A stretch of DNA of 33,802 nucleotides from an uncultured Eubacteriales bacterium (GCA_905199135.1 CAJKFC010000007.1:1-33802), one strand, 5' to 3'; numbered from the stretch's first letter, positions 24,910 through 33,153 are shown. The notes: generated by a model from the sequence alone, not told the origin. Program-made: numbers and translations.

Positions 24910-25937
24910 AATTTTATACCGTTTTCACCGTCGTCGACGCGGCCTATTACATATGCGTCCTCGCCGCAGGATTTGAGTATCTCCATGGCCTTTTCGGCTT
25001 CGTTTTCCGAAACGATGACCACCATGCCGACACCCATGTTGAAGGTGGAGTACATATCGTTCATCGGTATGTTTCCTCTTTCGGCGATGAGCTTGAATAT
25101 GGGCAGCACTCTGACCTTTTCGCTGTCGATTACAGCCACCTTGTCCTCGGGAAGGGCTCTCGGAATGTTCTCATAGAAGCCGCCGCCCGTGATATGGGCT
25201 ATGCTCTTGACCTTGACTTCCTCAAGGAGCTTCATTATCGACTTGACATATATTCTTGTGGGGGTGAGCAGTGTCTCGCCGAGGGTTTTGCCGCCGAGAA
25301 TTTCGGGTTTTTCATTGAGATCTGCGTTTTCCACATCAAAGACCTTTCTCACCAGGGAGAAGCCGTTGGAGTGGACACCGCTCGAGGGCAGAGCTATGAG
25401 CACATCGCCTTTCTTGACATTTTCCACATCGAGAATGTCCTTTTTATCGACTACGCCGACGGCAAAGCCTGCCACATCATATTCGTCCTCGGGCATAAGG
25501 CCGGGGTGCTCGGCTGTCTCGCCGCCTATCAGGGCACAGTCAGACTGCACACAGCCCTCGGCAACGCCGCTGACTATTGCGGCCACCTTTTCGGGGTAGT
25601 TCTTGCCTATGGCAATATAGTCGAGGAAAAACAGGGGCTTTGCGCCGCCGCAGATTATATCGTTTACGCACATGGCAACGCAGTCTATGCCGACGGTGTC
25701 ATGCTTGTCCATGAGAAATGCCAGCTTGATCTTTGTTCCGACGCCGTCGGTGCCCGCCACGAGAACAGGCTCCTCCATGCCCTTGGGCATGGAGATGAGG
25801 CCGCCGAAGCCGCCGAGACCCGACAGAACATGCTCTGTGACGGTGCGCGCCACGCTGGATTTCATGAGCTCTACCGCCTTGTAGCCAGCCGTCACATCGA
25901 CGCCCGCTGCCTTGTAGCTATCGCTGAAATTCTTCAT
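24903..25937 (-). CDS. purM: AIR synthetase (phosphoribosylformylglycinamidine cyclo-ligase)
   Basis: AIR synthetase closes FGAM to AIR using ATP. The 344 residues are the normal length. Landmarks are YKAAGVDVTAGYKAVE at the N-terminus, GTDGVGTKIKLAF, CVNDIICGGAKPLFFLDYIA, ALIGGETAEHPG, LPSSGVHSNGFSLVR and HITGGGFYENIPR. The start has a GGAAA site and lies 25 bases after purF. The last codons overlap the purN start (ATGCTGA), consistent with translational coupling. Confidence 0.97.
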   Translation of the reverse strand: MKNFSDSYKAAGVDVTAGYKAVELMKSSVARTVTEHVLSGLGGFGGLISMPKGMEEPVLVAGTDGVGTKIKLAFLMDKHDTVGIDCVAMCVNDIICGGAKPLFFLDYIAIGKNYPEKVAAIVSGVAEGCVQSDCALIGGETAEHPGLMPEDEYDVAGFAVGVVDKKDILDVENVKKGDVLIALPSSGVHSNGFSLVRKVFDVENADLNEKPEILGGKTLGETLLTPTRIYVKSIMKLLEEVKVKSIAHITGGGFYENIPRALPEDKVAVIDSEKVRVLPIFKLIAERGNIPMNDMYSTFNMGVGMVVIVSENEAEKAMEILKSCGEDAYVIGRVDDGENGIKLC

Positions 25938-25962
25938 AATATATTTCCTTTATCCTTTAAAC

Positions 25963-27399
25963 TTAGTCCTTTATCTTCTCTTCAAACTTATCCTTGTAGT
26001 CGGCGCCCTCTACGCTTATGGGATATTCGCCCGTGAAGCAGCCGAGGCAGAAGCCCTTGCCGCCGAAGTCCTTGGCTATATGCTTAGAGTCCTCAATGCC
26101 CAAAAAGCCCAGTGTGTCTGCGCCTATGTGATGGGCGATCTCCTCAATGGACATACGGCATGCGATGAGGTTCTTTCTGTTGTCTATATCGGTTCCGAAA
26201 TAGCAGGGATTTACAAAGGGCGGCGAGGAAATTCTCATATGCACCTCTTTGGCTCCCGCGTCGCGGAGCAGCTTTACTATTCTGGCAGAGGTTGTGCCTC
26301 TGACGATGGAGTCGTCAACGAGGACAACTCTCTTGCCCTTTACCGTATTGGATATGGGGTTGAGCTTTATCTTGACAGAGTTTTCACGCTGAGACTGGAG
26401 AGGCTGTATAAATGTACGGCCTATATAGCGGTTTTTAAGGAGACCCACACCGTAGGGGATACCCGATTCCTCGGCATAACCCATGGCTGCGTCGAGACCC
26501 GAGTCGGGCACGCCGCAGACAACATCTGCCTCGACGGGGTGATTTTTGGCGAGGAACATACCTGCTCTCTTTCTGGCCTCGTGGACACTGGAGCCCTCAA
26601 GGACAGAGTCGGGACGGGCAAAGTACATGAACTCAAAGATACAGAAGCCGTCGCCGGGGCCATTGCCTTCTTTATATGTGGAAAGCTTGCCGTCTACAAC
26701 CTCGACTATCTCGCCCGGCTTTACATCTCTTAAGAACTTGGCGCCTACTGCGTCGAGGGCGCATACGGCGACAACCAGTGTGCCTAGGCACAGCGGTCTG
26801 AAGCCGTGGGGGTCACGGGCAGCAATGAGCTTTCTGGGAGAGAGAATGAGCAGGCAGTAAGAACCTCTTATCTTCTCCATAGCGCGCTCTATGGCCTCTT
26901 CGATGCAGCTCGAAGTAAGTCTCTCCTTGGCTATCGTATAGGCTATTACCTCGGTGTCGTTGGTGGTGTGGAAAATTATGCCCTGATTCTGGAGCTCGTT
27001 TCTTATCTGTGCGGCGTTTACAAGGTTGCCGTTGTGAGCCAGCGACAACGTGCCCTTGGCGTGCTTTACCACCATGGGCTGGGCGTTGACGGCGCTTGCC
27101 TGACCTATTGTCGAGTAGCGCACATGGCCTATTGCCATCTGACCCAAGGGGAACTTCTCCATGACATCTTTTGTAAAGACTTCGGGCACAAGTCCCACAT
27201 CTTTTACCGTAGTGATAACGCCGCAGTCGTTGACCGAGATGCCGCAGCTCTCCTGACCTCTGTGCTGAAGGGCATAGAGACCGAACTGTGTCTCGCCCGC
27301 TACATTTATATTGCTGTTTTCGGTTTTTGTTATGCCGAAAATGCCGCATTCCTCGTGAATTTTGTCCTCTTCAAAGGAGAAAAACTCTCTGTCTTCCAT
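25963..27399 (-). CDS. purF: Amidophosphoribosyltransferase (iron-sulfur, propeptide type)
   Basis: PurF commits PRPP to purine synthesis by making phosphoribosylamine from glutamine. The 478-residue protein has a 17-residue propeptide before EECGIFGI, so maturation would expose the nucleophile C18. Glutaminase motifs (YALQHRGQESCGI, HNGNLVNA) are followed by the PRPP-binding site VVLVDDSIVRGTTSA. Cysteines in VCGVPDSG, NPCYFGTD/LIACRMS and FCLGCFTGEYP resemble the 4Fe-4S ligands of the Bacillus subtilis type, which is oxygen-sensitive and fits an anaerobe. The start has an AAAGGAAA site, 33 bases after purC. Confidence 0.97.
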   Translation of the reverse strand: MEDREFFSFEEDKIHEECGIFGITKTENSNINVAGETQFGLYALQHRGQESCGISVNDCGVITTVKDVGLVPEVFTKDVMEKFPLGQMAIGHVRYSTIGQASAVNAQPMVVKHAKGTLSLAHNGNLVNAAQIRNELQNQGIIFHTTNDTEVIAYTIAKERLTSSCIEEAIERAMEKIRGSYCLLILSPRKLIAARDPHGFRPLCLGTLVVAVCALDAVGAKFLRDVKPGEIVEVVDGKLSTYKEGNGPGDGFCIFEFMYFARPDSVLEGSSVHEARKRAGMFLAKNHPVEADVVCGVPDSGLDAAMGYAEESGIPYGVGLLKNRYIGRTFIQPLQSQRENSVKIKLNPISNTVKGKRVVLVDDSIVRGTTSARIVKLLRDAGAKEVHMRISSPPFVNPCYFGTDIDNRKNLIACRMSIEEIAHHIGADTLGFLGIEDSKHIAKDFGGKGFCLGCFTGEYPISVEGADYKDKFEEKIKD

Positions 27400-27432
27400 A
27401 TATTTTCCTTTCTTGCAAAGCGGTTTATAAAA

Positions 27433-28152
27433 TTAAAGCTTTCTGCCCATAAGGCGGAGGAGAATTTCCTGATATGCGTCCTCAACGCCGCCGAGATCTC
27501 TTCTGAAACGGTCCTTATCCAGCTTCTCGCCTGTCTTGCTGTCCCAGAAACGGCAGGTGTCGGGGGAGATCTCGTCTGCCAGGATTATCTCGCCGTCGTC
27601 TGTCTTTCCGAACTCAAGCTTGAAGTCGACAAGAGTTATGCCGAGATTTGCCATGTATGCCGAGAGAACCTCGTTTATCTTGAGAGCCATGGAGGCTATC
27701 TTGTCGAGTTCTTCCTTTGTGCAGAGGTTGATGGCTGCGATGTGATATTCGTTTATCATGGGATCGCCCAGAGCGTCATCCTTGTAGCAGTACTCAAGAA
27801 CTGTGCATGCCATCTTTGTGCCTTCGGGCACGCCGAGACGCTTTGCCAAAGAGCCTGCTGCGATATTTCTCACGATGACCTCTATGGGAACTATCTTTAC
27901 CTTTCTGACTATGGTCTCACGGTCGGAGATCTCCTCGACGAGGTGGGTGTGTATTCCTGCCTCTTTTTCAAGCATTTTCATAAGGTGGTTTGTAACCACA
28001 TTGTTTATGATGCCTTTGGAATGTATTGTACCCTTTTTCTCACCGTTGAATGCTGTGGCGTCGTCCTTGTATTCGACGATGTATTTCTGAGGATCGTCTG
28101 TCTTAAATACCTTTTTTGCCTTGCCTTCGTAGATCTGTTCGAGCTTTTTCAT
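27433..28152 (-). CDS. purC: SAICAR synthetase
   Basis: SAICAR synthetase condenses CAIR with aspartate using ATP. The 239-residue protein begins MKKLEQIYEGKAKKVF and carries VVRNIAAGSLAKR, the metal/aspartate region TLVDFKLEFGK and the C-terminal signature LADEISPDTCRFWD. It begins two bases after the purE stop; its ribosome site (GGAGGGG) lies within the last purE codons, so the two genes are tightly coupled. Confidence 0.97.
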   Translation of the reverse strand: MKKLEQIYEGKAKKVFKTDDPQKYIVEYKDDATAFNGEKKGTIHSKGIINNVVTNHLMKMLEKEAGIHTHLVEEISDRETIVRKVKIVPIEVIVRNIAAGSLAKRLGVPEGTKMACTVLEYCYKDDALGDPMINEYHIAAINLCTKEELDKIASMALKINEVLSAYMANLGITLVDFKLEFGKTDDGEIILADEISPDTCRFWDSKTGEKLDKDRFRRDLGGVEDAYQEILLRLMGRKL

Positions 28153-28153
28153 T

Positions 28154-28648
28154 TTATATCCCCTCCGATTGTAATTTTTTATCCTTTTCGATGACCTTTT
28201 CTTCCATCTTTATCTTCATATCGGAAAGCTTTTCCGATATTTTTTCATCGTATACGCCGATTATCTGGGCGGCGAGTATCGCGGCGTTTTCGGCTCCGTC
28301 TATGGCAACCGTGGCAACGGGCACGCCGCTGGGCATCTGCACCGTCGAAAGCAGGGCGTCAAGACCGTCCAGTGTGCTGGATTTTATCGGCACGCCGATT
28401 ACCGGCAGAGTTGTATGGGCTGCCAGAACACCTGCCAAGTGGGCGGCCTTTCCGGCGGCTGCTATTATGGCTGCAAAGCCGTTTTCCTTTGCCTTTGAGG
28501 AAAATTCACAGGCGGCGGCCGGCGTTCTGTGGGCCGACATTATCCTCATCTCCCACTCGATTCCAAACTCGTCAAGTTTTTTCGCGGCCTTTTTCATGAT
28601 GTCCAGGTCGCTGTCGCTACCCATGACTATCGCAACTTTTTTGCTCAT
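28154..28648 (-). CDS. purE: N5-CAIR mutase / AIR carboxylase catalytic subunit (class I PurE)
   Basis: PurE makes CAIR. The 164-residue protein has the class I hallmarks VAIVMGSDSDLDIMKKA, IMSAHRTPAA with the catalytic His, IAAAGKAAHLAGVLAAHT, GVPIKSSTLDGLDALLS and VQMPSGVPVATVAI, ending in a charged helical tail. Class I PurE normally acts on N5-CAIR made by PurK, and no purK is present here. The start has a GGAGGT site. It is the first gene of the purine operon, preceded by a hairpin in an 80-base gap after the UPF0597 gene. Confidence 0.96.
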   Translation of the reverse strand: MSKKVAIVMGSDSDLDIMKKAAKKLDEFGIEWEMRIMSAHRTPAAACEFSSKAKENGFAAIIAAAGKAAHLAGVLAAHTTLPVIGVPIKSSTLDGLDALLSTVQMPSGVPVATVAIDGAENAAILAAQIIGVYDEKISEKLSDMKIKMEEKVIEKDKKLQSEGI

Positions 28649-28675
28649 TTTTACCTCCGTTGATTTTATCTCTTG

Positions 28676-28712
28676 AAAAACAGCTACCTGTGAACTGAAA
28701 AGCCCACAGGTA
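28676..28712 (-). terminator. Hairpin between the UPF0597 gene and purE
   Basis: TACCTGTG (28685-28692) and CACAGGTA (28705-28712) form an eight-pair stem with a 12-base loop. In the minus direction it is followed by GCTGTTTTT. It can serve as the terminator of the upstream gene or as an attenuator in the pur leader. Confidence 0.6.
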
Positions 28713-28722
28713 TATGTTTTTG

Positions 28723-28751
28723 AATATGCTATTTATTCTGCATTATGTCGA
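28723..28751 (-). promoter_or_regulatory. Possible promoter of the purine operon
   Basis: On the minus strand TCGACA (28746-28751) and CATATT (28723-28728) are separated by 17 bases and overlap the last codons of the UPF0597 gene. They match the consensus at 5/6 and 4/6 positions. If used, the hairpin at 28685-28712 would lie in the transcript leader. Confidence 0.3.
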
Positions 28752-30000
28752 GGATATACTTCTCGGTGTCCTTCATGCCGGGGGATGAGATATATCCTAT
28801 GTTCTGCATGGTTTTTTCCGGTGTGTCTGCAAGAATTGCGTGTACGCAGTCTATGCTGACATTGCTCAGCGCGAACTGAGCGGATTTTATGGCGCAGCTT
28901 ATGCCGGCTATCGCCTTCATGACGCAGCCGGGATTTCCGCCGTGGCATATCATGCCCACTACCGAGGAAGCCATGTTGTCAATGGCTCTCACGCACTGGT
29001 CGTAGTCGCCGCCCAGAAGATGGCATATGGCGACGGCCGAGCCTGTGCCTCCCGCGACGGCGCAGCCGCAGAGAGCCGAAAGTCTGCCCGAGAAGGCCTT
29101 TATATACATGGTGACAAGACAGGAAAGCATTCCCGCTCTTATTATCTCCTCGTCGGATTTTTTAAGGGTTTTGCCTATGGCAAATACAGGCATCATGGCG
29201 AGAATACCGTGGCTGCCGCTGCCTGTAAGGCTCATGGCGGGGCGTCCCGTGCCCGAGAGACGGGCCTCTATTGCTCCGCAGGAGGCTATCTCGGCGTTCT
29301 TCTGCCAGTCGTCTGACATTCTCTTGCCGCCGTTCTGCTCCATGAGCACCTTTGTCATGGGCACTCCGTCCATGGCGATGCCCTCGTCAAGAAGGGCTGT
29401 GTCCATCTCAAATGCCTCATTCAAAAACAGCATCTCCTCAAGGGGGCCGTTTACGCAGTAATCATATATGTCTCTGAAGGAGTAATTCTCGATGGAATCC
29501 TCCTTTTCGGCGCTGCCCTTTTCGGCCTCGTCCTTCTTCTCAAAGATGACGACGCCGTCCTTTTTCATCTCGACAATATTCGTATGTGTCGATTTGACCG
29601 TAACTTCGCCGACTCCCTTGTCGGTAGTGACGGTGGCTTTCATGTATATTTCGGAATCTATTCCCGAAAGATGGGTGTGCACCTTGCCCTCTTTCAAAAG
29701 AGCGTTGGCCTTTTCCACATCGGCCTCGGTTATATCCTCTATAACGAGAAGTCCCTTTTCACTGTCTCCCGCAACGGCGCCGAGGGCCGCTGCAAAGTCC
29801 TTGCCCATTTCGCTTGTTTTCGGCACGGGACATGTAAGGGCGTTTTTGAATATGCCCGAGTTAAGGTACATGTCGACGCTGATGACCTCTCCCTTTACTA
29901 TATCCTTTGCTTTTGCGCAGGCAAAGGCTATGGCACCGGGCTCTGTGCAACCGAAAGCAGGCTTGATGTCATTTTTAACAAATAGTGCTAAATTCTTCAT
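28729..30000 (-). CDS. UPF0597 / L-cysteine desulfidase (CyuA)-like iron-sulfur enzyme
   Basis: This 423-residue protein belongs to the UPF0597 family (serine dehydratase alpha-like; includes CyuA/YhaM, which degrades cysteine to pyruvate, ammonia and sulfide). Expected iron-sulfur Cys ligands are present in PAFGCTEPGAIA (C18), LCGCAVAGGTGSA and ICHGGNPGC. GSGSHGILAM and SGTGRPAMS are further family motifs. I chose the ATG at 30000, with an AGGTGGGTG site upstream, over a TTG 21 bases earlier. It has a strong promoter of its own and ends 80 bases before purE. Cysteine is the likely substrate, but serine or another amino acid is possible. Confidence 0.88.
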   Translation of the reverse strand: MKNLALFVKNDIKPAFGCTEPGAIAFACAKAKDIVKGEVISVDMYLNSGIFKNALTCPVPKTSEMGKDFAAALGAVAGDSEKGLLVIEDITEADVEKANALLKEGKVHTHLSGIDSEIYMKATVTTDKGVGEVTVKSTHTNIVEMKKDGVVIFEKKDEAEKGSAEKEDSIENYSFRDIYDYCVNGPLEEMLFLNEAFEMDTALLDEGIAMDGVPMTKVLMEQNGGKRMSDDWQKNAEIASCGAIEARLSGTGRPAMSLTGSGSHGILAMMPVFAIGKTLKKSDEEIIRAGMLSCLVTMYIKAFSGRLSALCGCAVAGGTGSAVAICHLLGGDYDQCVRAIDNMASSVVGMICHGGNPGCVMKAIAGISCAIKSAQFALSNVSIDCVHAILADTPEKTMQNIGYISSPGMKDTEKYILDIMQNK

Positions 30001-30037
30001 CTTTTCACCCACCTGATTCAAATATTTATTCGATTAT

Positions 30038-30066
30038 ATTATACATTAAACCCTCTTTAATTGCAA
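30038..30066 (-). promoter_or_regulatory. Promoter of the UPF0597 gene
   Basis: On the minus strand -35 TTGCAA (30061-30066), a 17-base spacer and a perfect TATAAT (30038-30043) lie 37 bases upstream of the start codon. The -35 hexamer is identical to that of the pgk promoter. Confidence 0.7.
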
Positions 30067-30105
30067 TAAGAAACACCGCAAAAAAGTAAAATTTTCTGTG
30101 TTTTC

Positions 30106-30167
30106 GGCGGTTTTTTCACCTTTGGCGGATTTTAAGGCAGAAGCACCGTTCTCTTGAAAAAACCGCC
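30106..30167. repeat. Inverted repeat in the divergent UPF0597/nrdJ intergenic region
   Basis: Perfect 13-bp arms GGCGGTTTTTTCA (30106-30118) and TGAAAAAACCGCC (30155-30167) are separated by 36 bases. They lie upstream of both divergent promoters, outside either predicted transcript. Confidence 0.65.
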
Positions 30168-30194
30168 TTCGACAAGATTCGGCATTTTTGCCTA

Positions 30195-30223
30195 TTGACA
30201 AAGGGCTGTATCGGCAATACAAT
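30195..30223 (+). promoter_or_regulatory. Promoter of nrdJ
   Basis: TTGACA (30195-30200), a 17-base spacer and TACAAT (30218-30223; 5/6 of the -10 consensus) lie about 60 bases upstream of the start codon. The -10 is embedded in the first NrdR box. Confidence 0.75.
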
Positions 30224-30263
30224 ATATTGTGTAAGTTTTCAAAACCACAACAATATATAAAGA
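30217..30263 (+). promoter_or_regulatory. Pair of NrdR boxes at the nrdJ promoter
   Basis: The first 16-mer (30217-30232, core CAATATATTG) matches the published NrdR box consensus acaCwAtATaTwGtgt at 15 of 16 positions. The second (30248-30263, core CAATATATAA) matches at 11. Their centres are 31 bp apart, the helical spacing typical of NrdR sites, and the first covers the -10 element. NrdR would repress nrdJ. Confidence 0.75.
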
Positions 30264-30284
30264 CAAAGTAAAGGAGCACACACC

Positions 30285-32513
30285 ATGAACATAGGCAAGA
30301 GCGCCATGACCGTTTTGGAAAAGCGCTATCTTATAAAGGACGAAAACGGCAGACCGACAGAGACCGTGGAAGAACTTTTCAAAAGAGTCGCCTCCACCAT
30401 CGCCTCGGCCGACGAGAAATATTCGGATTTTGACAAAGAGAATAGCGAGAAAGAGTTTTTTGACATGATTTCAAATCTCGACTTTCTGCCCAACTCCCCC
30501 ACCCTCATGAACGCGGGCCGTCTTTTGGGCCAGCTTTCGGCATGCTTTGTGCTGCCTGTAGGCGACAGCATGGAGGAGATATTCGAGGCGATAAAGCAGG
30601 CCGCCCTCATACATAAATCGGGCGGAGGCACGGGCTTTTCCTTTTCCCGCCTGCGCCAGAAGGGCAGCACTGTAAACTCCACCGGCGGCGTGGCTTCGGG
30701 CCCCATAAGCTTTATGAAGGTCTTCAACACGGCCACCGAAGCGGTAAAACAGGGCGGCACAAGGCGCGGAGCCAACATGGGCATGCTCAGAATAGACCAC
30801 CCCGACATTCTTGAGTTTATCGACTGCAAATCCGACGGCAGCGAGATAACAAACTTCAATATCTCGGTGGCTATAACCGAAAAATTCATGGAAGCTGTGG
30901 AAAACGGCACCGACTACGAGCTGATAGAGCCCAACACGGGCAATTCAATCGCCACCCTCTCGGCAAGAGATGTTTTTGAAAAGATAGTGTCGGCCGCCCA
31001 CAAAAACGGCGAGCCCGGCATAGTGTTCATAGACAGGCTCAACAGAGCCAATATAGTGCCTACGGTCGGCGAGATAGAGGCCACAAACCCCTGCGGCGAG
31101 CAGCCCCTCCTGCCCTATGAGAGCTGCAATCTCGGCTCGATAAACCTTGTCAATATGTTAAAGCAGGGTGAAAACGGCAAATATGAGATAGATTTCGACA
31201 AGCTGGCCGACACCACCAAAAAGGCCGTTCACTTCCTGGACAATGTCATAGATGTCAACAACTATCCCCTTGAGGAGATAGACCGCATGACCAAGTCGAC
31301 TCGAAAGATCGGTCTCGGCGTCATGGGCTTTGCCGACATGCTGCTCATGCTGGGCATACCCTACAACTCCGAAGAGGGCGTCGCCACGGCCGAAAAGATC
31401 ATGGGCTTTATAAACGACACCGCCAAGGCCGAAAGCCGCGTGCTGGCCGAGACAAGGGGCGCATTCCCCCTCTTTGAGCAGAGCATATACAAGGACGAGA
31501 CCCCCATACGCAACGGCACCGTCACCACGATAGCCCCCACGGGCACACTTTCGATAATCGCGGGAGTTTCCAGCGGCGTCGAGCCTGTATTCGCCTATGT
31601 GTTTATCAGAAATGTCATGGACGGCACAGAGCTCATAGAGGTCAACCCCATACTTAAAAACGAGCTTATAAGACGCGGCATATACAGCGACGAGCTTATG
31701 AAAAAGATAGCCGCCGAGGGCTCTCTCTCCCATATCCCGGGCATACCCGACGACATGAAGAAGGTATTCGTGTCGGCTCACGATGTGCCCCCCCTGTGGC
31801 ATGTAAAGATGCAGGCCGCCTTCCAGCGCCACATAGACAACGCCGTCAGCAAGACGGTCAACTTCCCCTCCTCTGCCACCAAAGAAGATGTAAAAGAAGT
31901 GTACAAGCTGGCCTATAAGCTGGGCTGCAAGGGCGTTACCATCTACCGCGACGGCAGCCGTGACAGCCAGGTGCTCAATGTTGGCAAGGTAAACAAAAAA
32001 GAGGAGGCCCCTGTATTCGGCAAGATAGAGCCGAGAATGAGGCCGAGCATCACTCAGGGCTTTACAGAAAAGGTCAAGATAGGCTGCGGCAACCTCTACA
32101 TCACCGTAAACTACGATGAAAACGGCATATGTGAGGTCTTTACCAACACAGGACGCCACGGCGGCTGCCCCTCCCAGTCGGAGGCCACAAGCCGTCTGAC
32201 CTCCATCGCCCTCCGCTCGGGCATAAGCATCGACGCTATTTTGGAGCAGCTCAAGGGCATAAGATGCCCCTCTACCATAAGACAGCAGGGAATGTCGGTG
32301 ACCTCCTGCCCCGACGCCATTGCCAAGACGATAGAAAAGGTTATAAAAAGCCAGAAAATAGGCATAAACCCTGCCACTTTGAAGGAGATACAGAGCTCGG
32401 AACCTGTACTCGACAAGACCAAGATGCGCTTCTGCCCCGAGTGCGGCGCCAAGGTCGAGCACGAGGGAGGCTGCGTAATTTGCAGAAACTGCGGATATTC
32501 CAAATGCGGATAA
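30285..32513 (+). CDS. nrdJ: Adenosylcobalamin-dependent (class II) ribonucleotide reductase
   Basis: This enzyme makes deoxyribonucleotides, using B12 in place of a second subunit, and works with or without oxygen. The 742-residue protein begins directly with the catalytic region and lacks a full ATP cone. Redox cysteines are C87 (LSACFVLP) and C281 (ESCNLGSIN), and the radical site is the N-x-C-x-E motif NPCGEQ (N268, C270, E272). GGGTGFSFSRLR and APTGTLSIIAGVSSGVEP are further signatures. After about residue 600 comes a C-terminal region ending in a zinc ribbon (FCPECGAK, CVICRNCGYSKC), as in many clostridial NrdJ proteins. The start has an AAAGGAG site. The iron-sulfur flavoprotein gene follows 15 bases later in the same operon. 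Confidence 0.96.
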   Translation: MNIGKSAMTVLEKRYLIKDENGRPTETVEELFKRVASTIASADEKYSDFDKENSEKEFFDMISNLDFLPNSPTLMNAGRLLGQLSACFVLPVGDSMEEIFEAIKQAALIHKSGGGTGFSFSRLRQKGSTVNSTGGVASGPISFMKVFNTATEAVKQGGTRRGANMGMLRIDHPDILEFIDCKSDGSEITNFNISVAITEKFMEAVENGTDYELIEPNTGNSIATLSARDVFEKIVSAAHKNGEPGIVFIDRLNRANIVPTVGEIEATNPCGEQPLLPYESCNLGSINLVNMLKQGENGKYEIDFDKLADTTKKAVHFLDNVIDVNNYPLEEIDRMTKSTRKIGLGVMGFADMLLMLGIPYNSEEGVATAEKIMGFINDTAKAESRVLAETRGAFPLFEQSIYKDETPIRNGTVTTIAPTGTLSIIAGVSSGVEPVFAYVFIRNVMDGTELIEVNPILKNELIRRGIYSDELMKKIAAEGSLSHIPGIPDDMKKVFVSAHDVPPLWHVKMQAAFQRHIDNAVSKTVNFPSSATKEDVKEVYKLAYKLGCKGVTIYRDGSRDSQVLNVGKVNKKEEAPVFGKIEPRMRPSITQGFTEKVKIGCGNLYITVNYDENGICEVFTNTGRHGGCPSQSEATSRLTSIALRSGISIDAILEQLKGIRCPSTIRQQGMSVTSCPDAIAKTIEKVIKSQKIGINPATLKEIQSSEPVLDKTKMRFCPECGAKVEHEGGCVICRNCGYSKCG

Positions 32514-32528
32514 TATAAGGAGGATAAT

Positions 32529-33101
32529 ATGAAAGTTCTTCTCATCAACGGCAGCCCCAATCAGAAAGGCTGCACCAACAGAGCCCTTACGGAGGTTGAA
32601 AAGAGCCTCAACGAGAACGGCATAAAGACAGAGATATTCCACATAGGCCGCAAGGCCATATCGGGCTGCACCGCCTGCGGCTCCTGCCGCAAGACGGGCA
32701 AGTGCATAATCGAGGACGACTGCGTCAACACCGTCATCGCAAAGATGGAGGAAGCCGACGGCGTCGTCATCGGCTCTCCCGTCTACTATGCCTCGGCAAA
32801 CGGCGCCCTCATCGCCCTTCTTGACAGGGTATTTTACAGCTCGGGCAAAAAGTTCGCCCGCAAACTCGGCGCCTCCGTCGCCTCTGCCCGAAGGGCGGGC
32901 ACCACCGTCACCCTTGACGAGATCAACAAGTATTTCATGATCTCCCAGATGCCCGTCGTCTCCTCTTCCTACTGGAACATGGTGTTCGGCAACACGGTAG
33001 AACAGGTGGAGCAGGACGAGGAAGGGCTGAGAATCATGCGTGACCTCGGCAAAAACATGGCATGGCTCTTAAAGTGCACCGAGGGCAAGAGAAACCTCTA
33101 A
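32529..33101 (+). CDS. Iron-sulfur flavoprotein / flavodoxin-fold NAD(P)H reductase
   Basis: This 190-residue FMN-binding protein of the NADPH-dependent FMN reductase superfamily starts with the phosphate loop MKVLLINGSPNQKGCTN and contains GSPVYYASANG. Residues 47-64 read SGCTACGSCRKTGKCIIE, a C-x2-C-x2-C-x5-C cluster that matches the compact 4Fe-4S motif of Isf-type iron-sulfur flavoproteins. It therefore probably carries FMN plus an iron-sulfur cluster and moves electrons in an anaerobic metabolism or oxygen-defence role. The start has an AAGGAGGA site and lies 15 bases after nrdJ; a strong terminator follows. The partner and substrate are unknown. Confidence 0.87.
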   Translation: MKVLLINGSPNQKGCTNRALTEVEKSLNENGIKTEIFHIGRKAISGCTACGSCRKTGKCIIEDDCVNTVIAKMEEADGVVIGSPVYYASANGALIALLDRVFYSSGKKFARKLGASVASARRAGTTVTLDEINKYFMISQMPVVSSSYWNMVFGNTVEQVEQDEEGLRIMRDLGKNMAWLLKCTEGKRNL

Positions 33102-33116
33102 AATATTTAAAAGCAC

Positions 33117-33153
33117 GACCCGAAGGGACAACCCTTCGGGTCTTTTATTTTTT
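33117..33153 (+). terminator. Terminator of the nrdJ operon
   Basis: GACCCGAAGGG (33117-33127) pairs with CCCTTCGGGTC (33132-33142) across an ACAA loop. TTTTATTTTTT follows. Confidence 0.92.

Noticed and set aside
30021..30035. A PurBox-like CGAA element on the minus strand near the UPF0597 start site
   Set aside because: Only one imperfect half-site is present; PurR acts on paired inverted PurBoxes, and the gene here is not a purine gene.
30224..30284. A cobalamin riboswitch before the B12-dependent nrdJ
   Set aside because: The leader after the predicted start site is only about 55 bases, far too short, and contains no B12 box.
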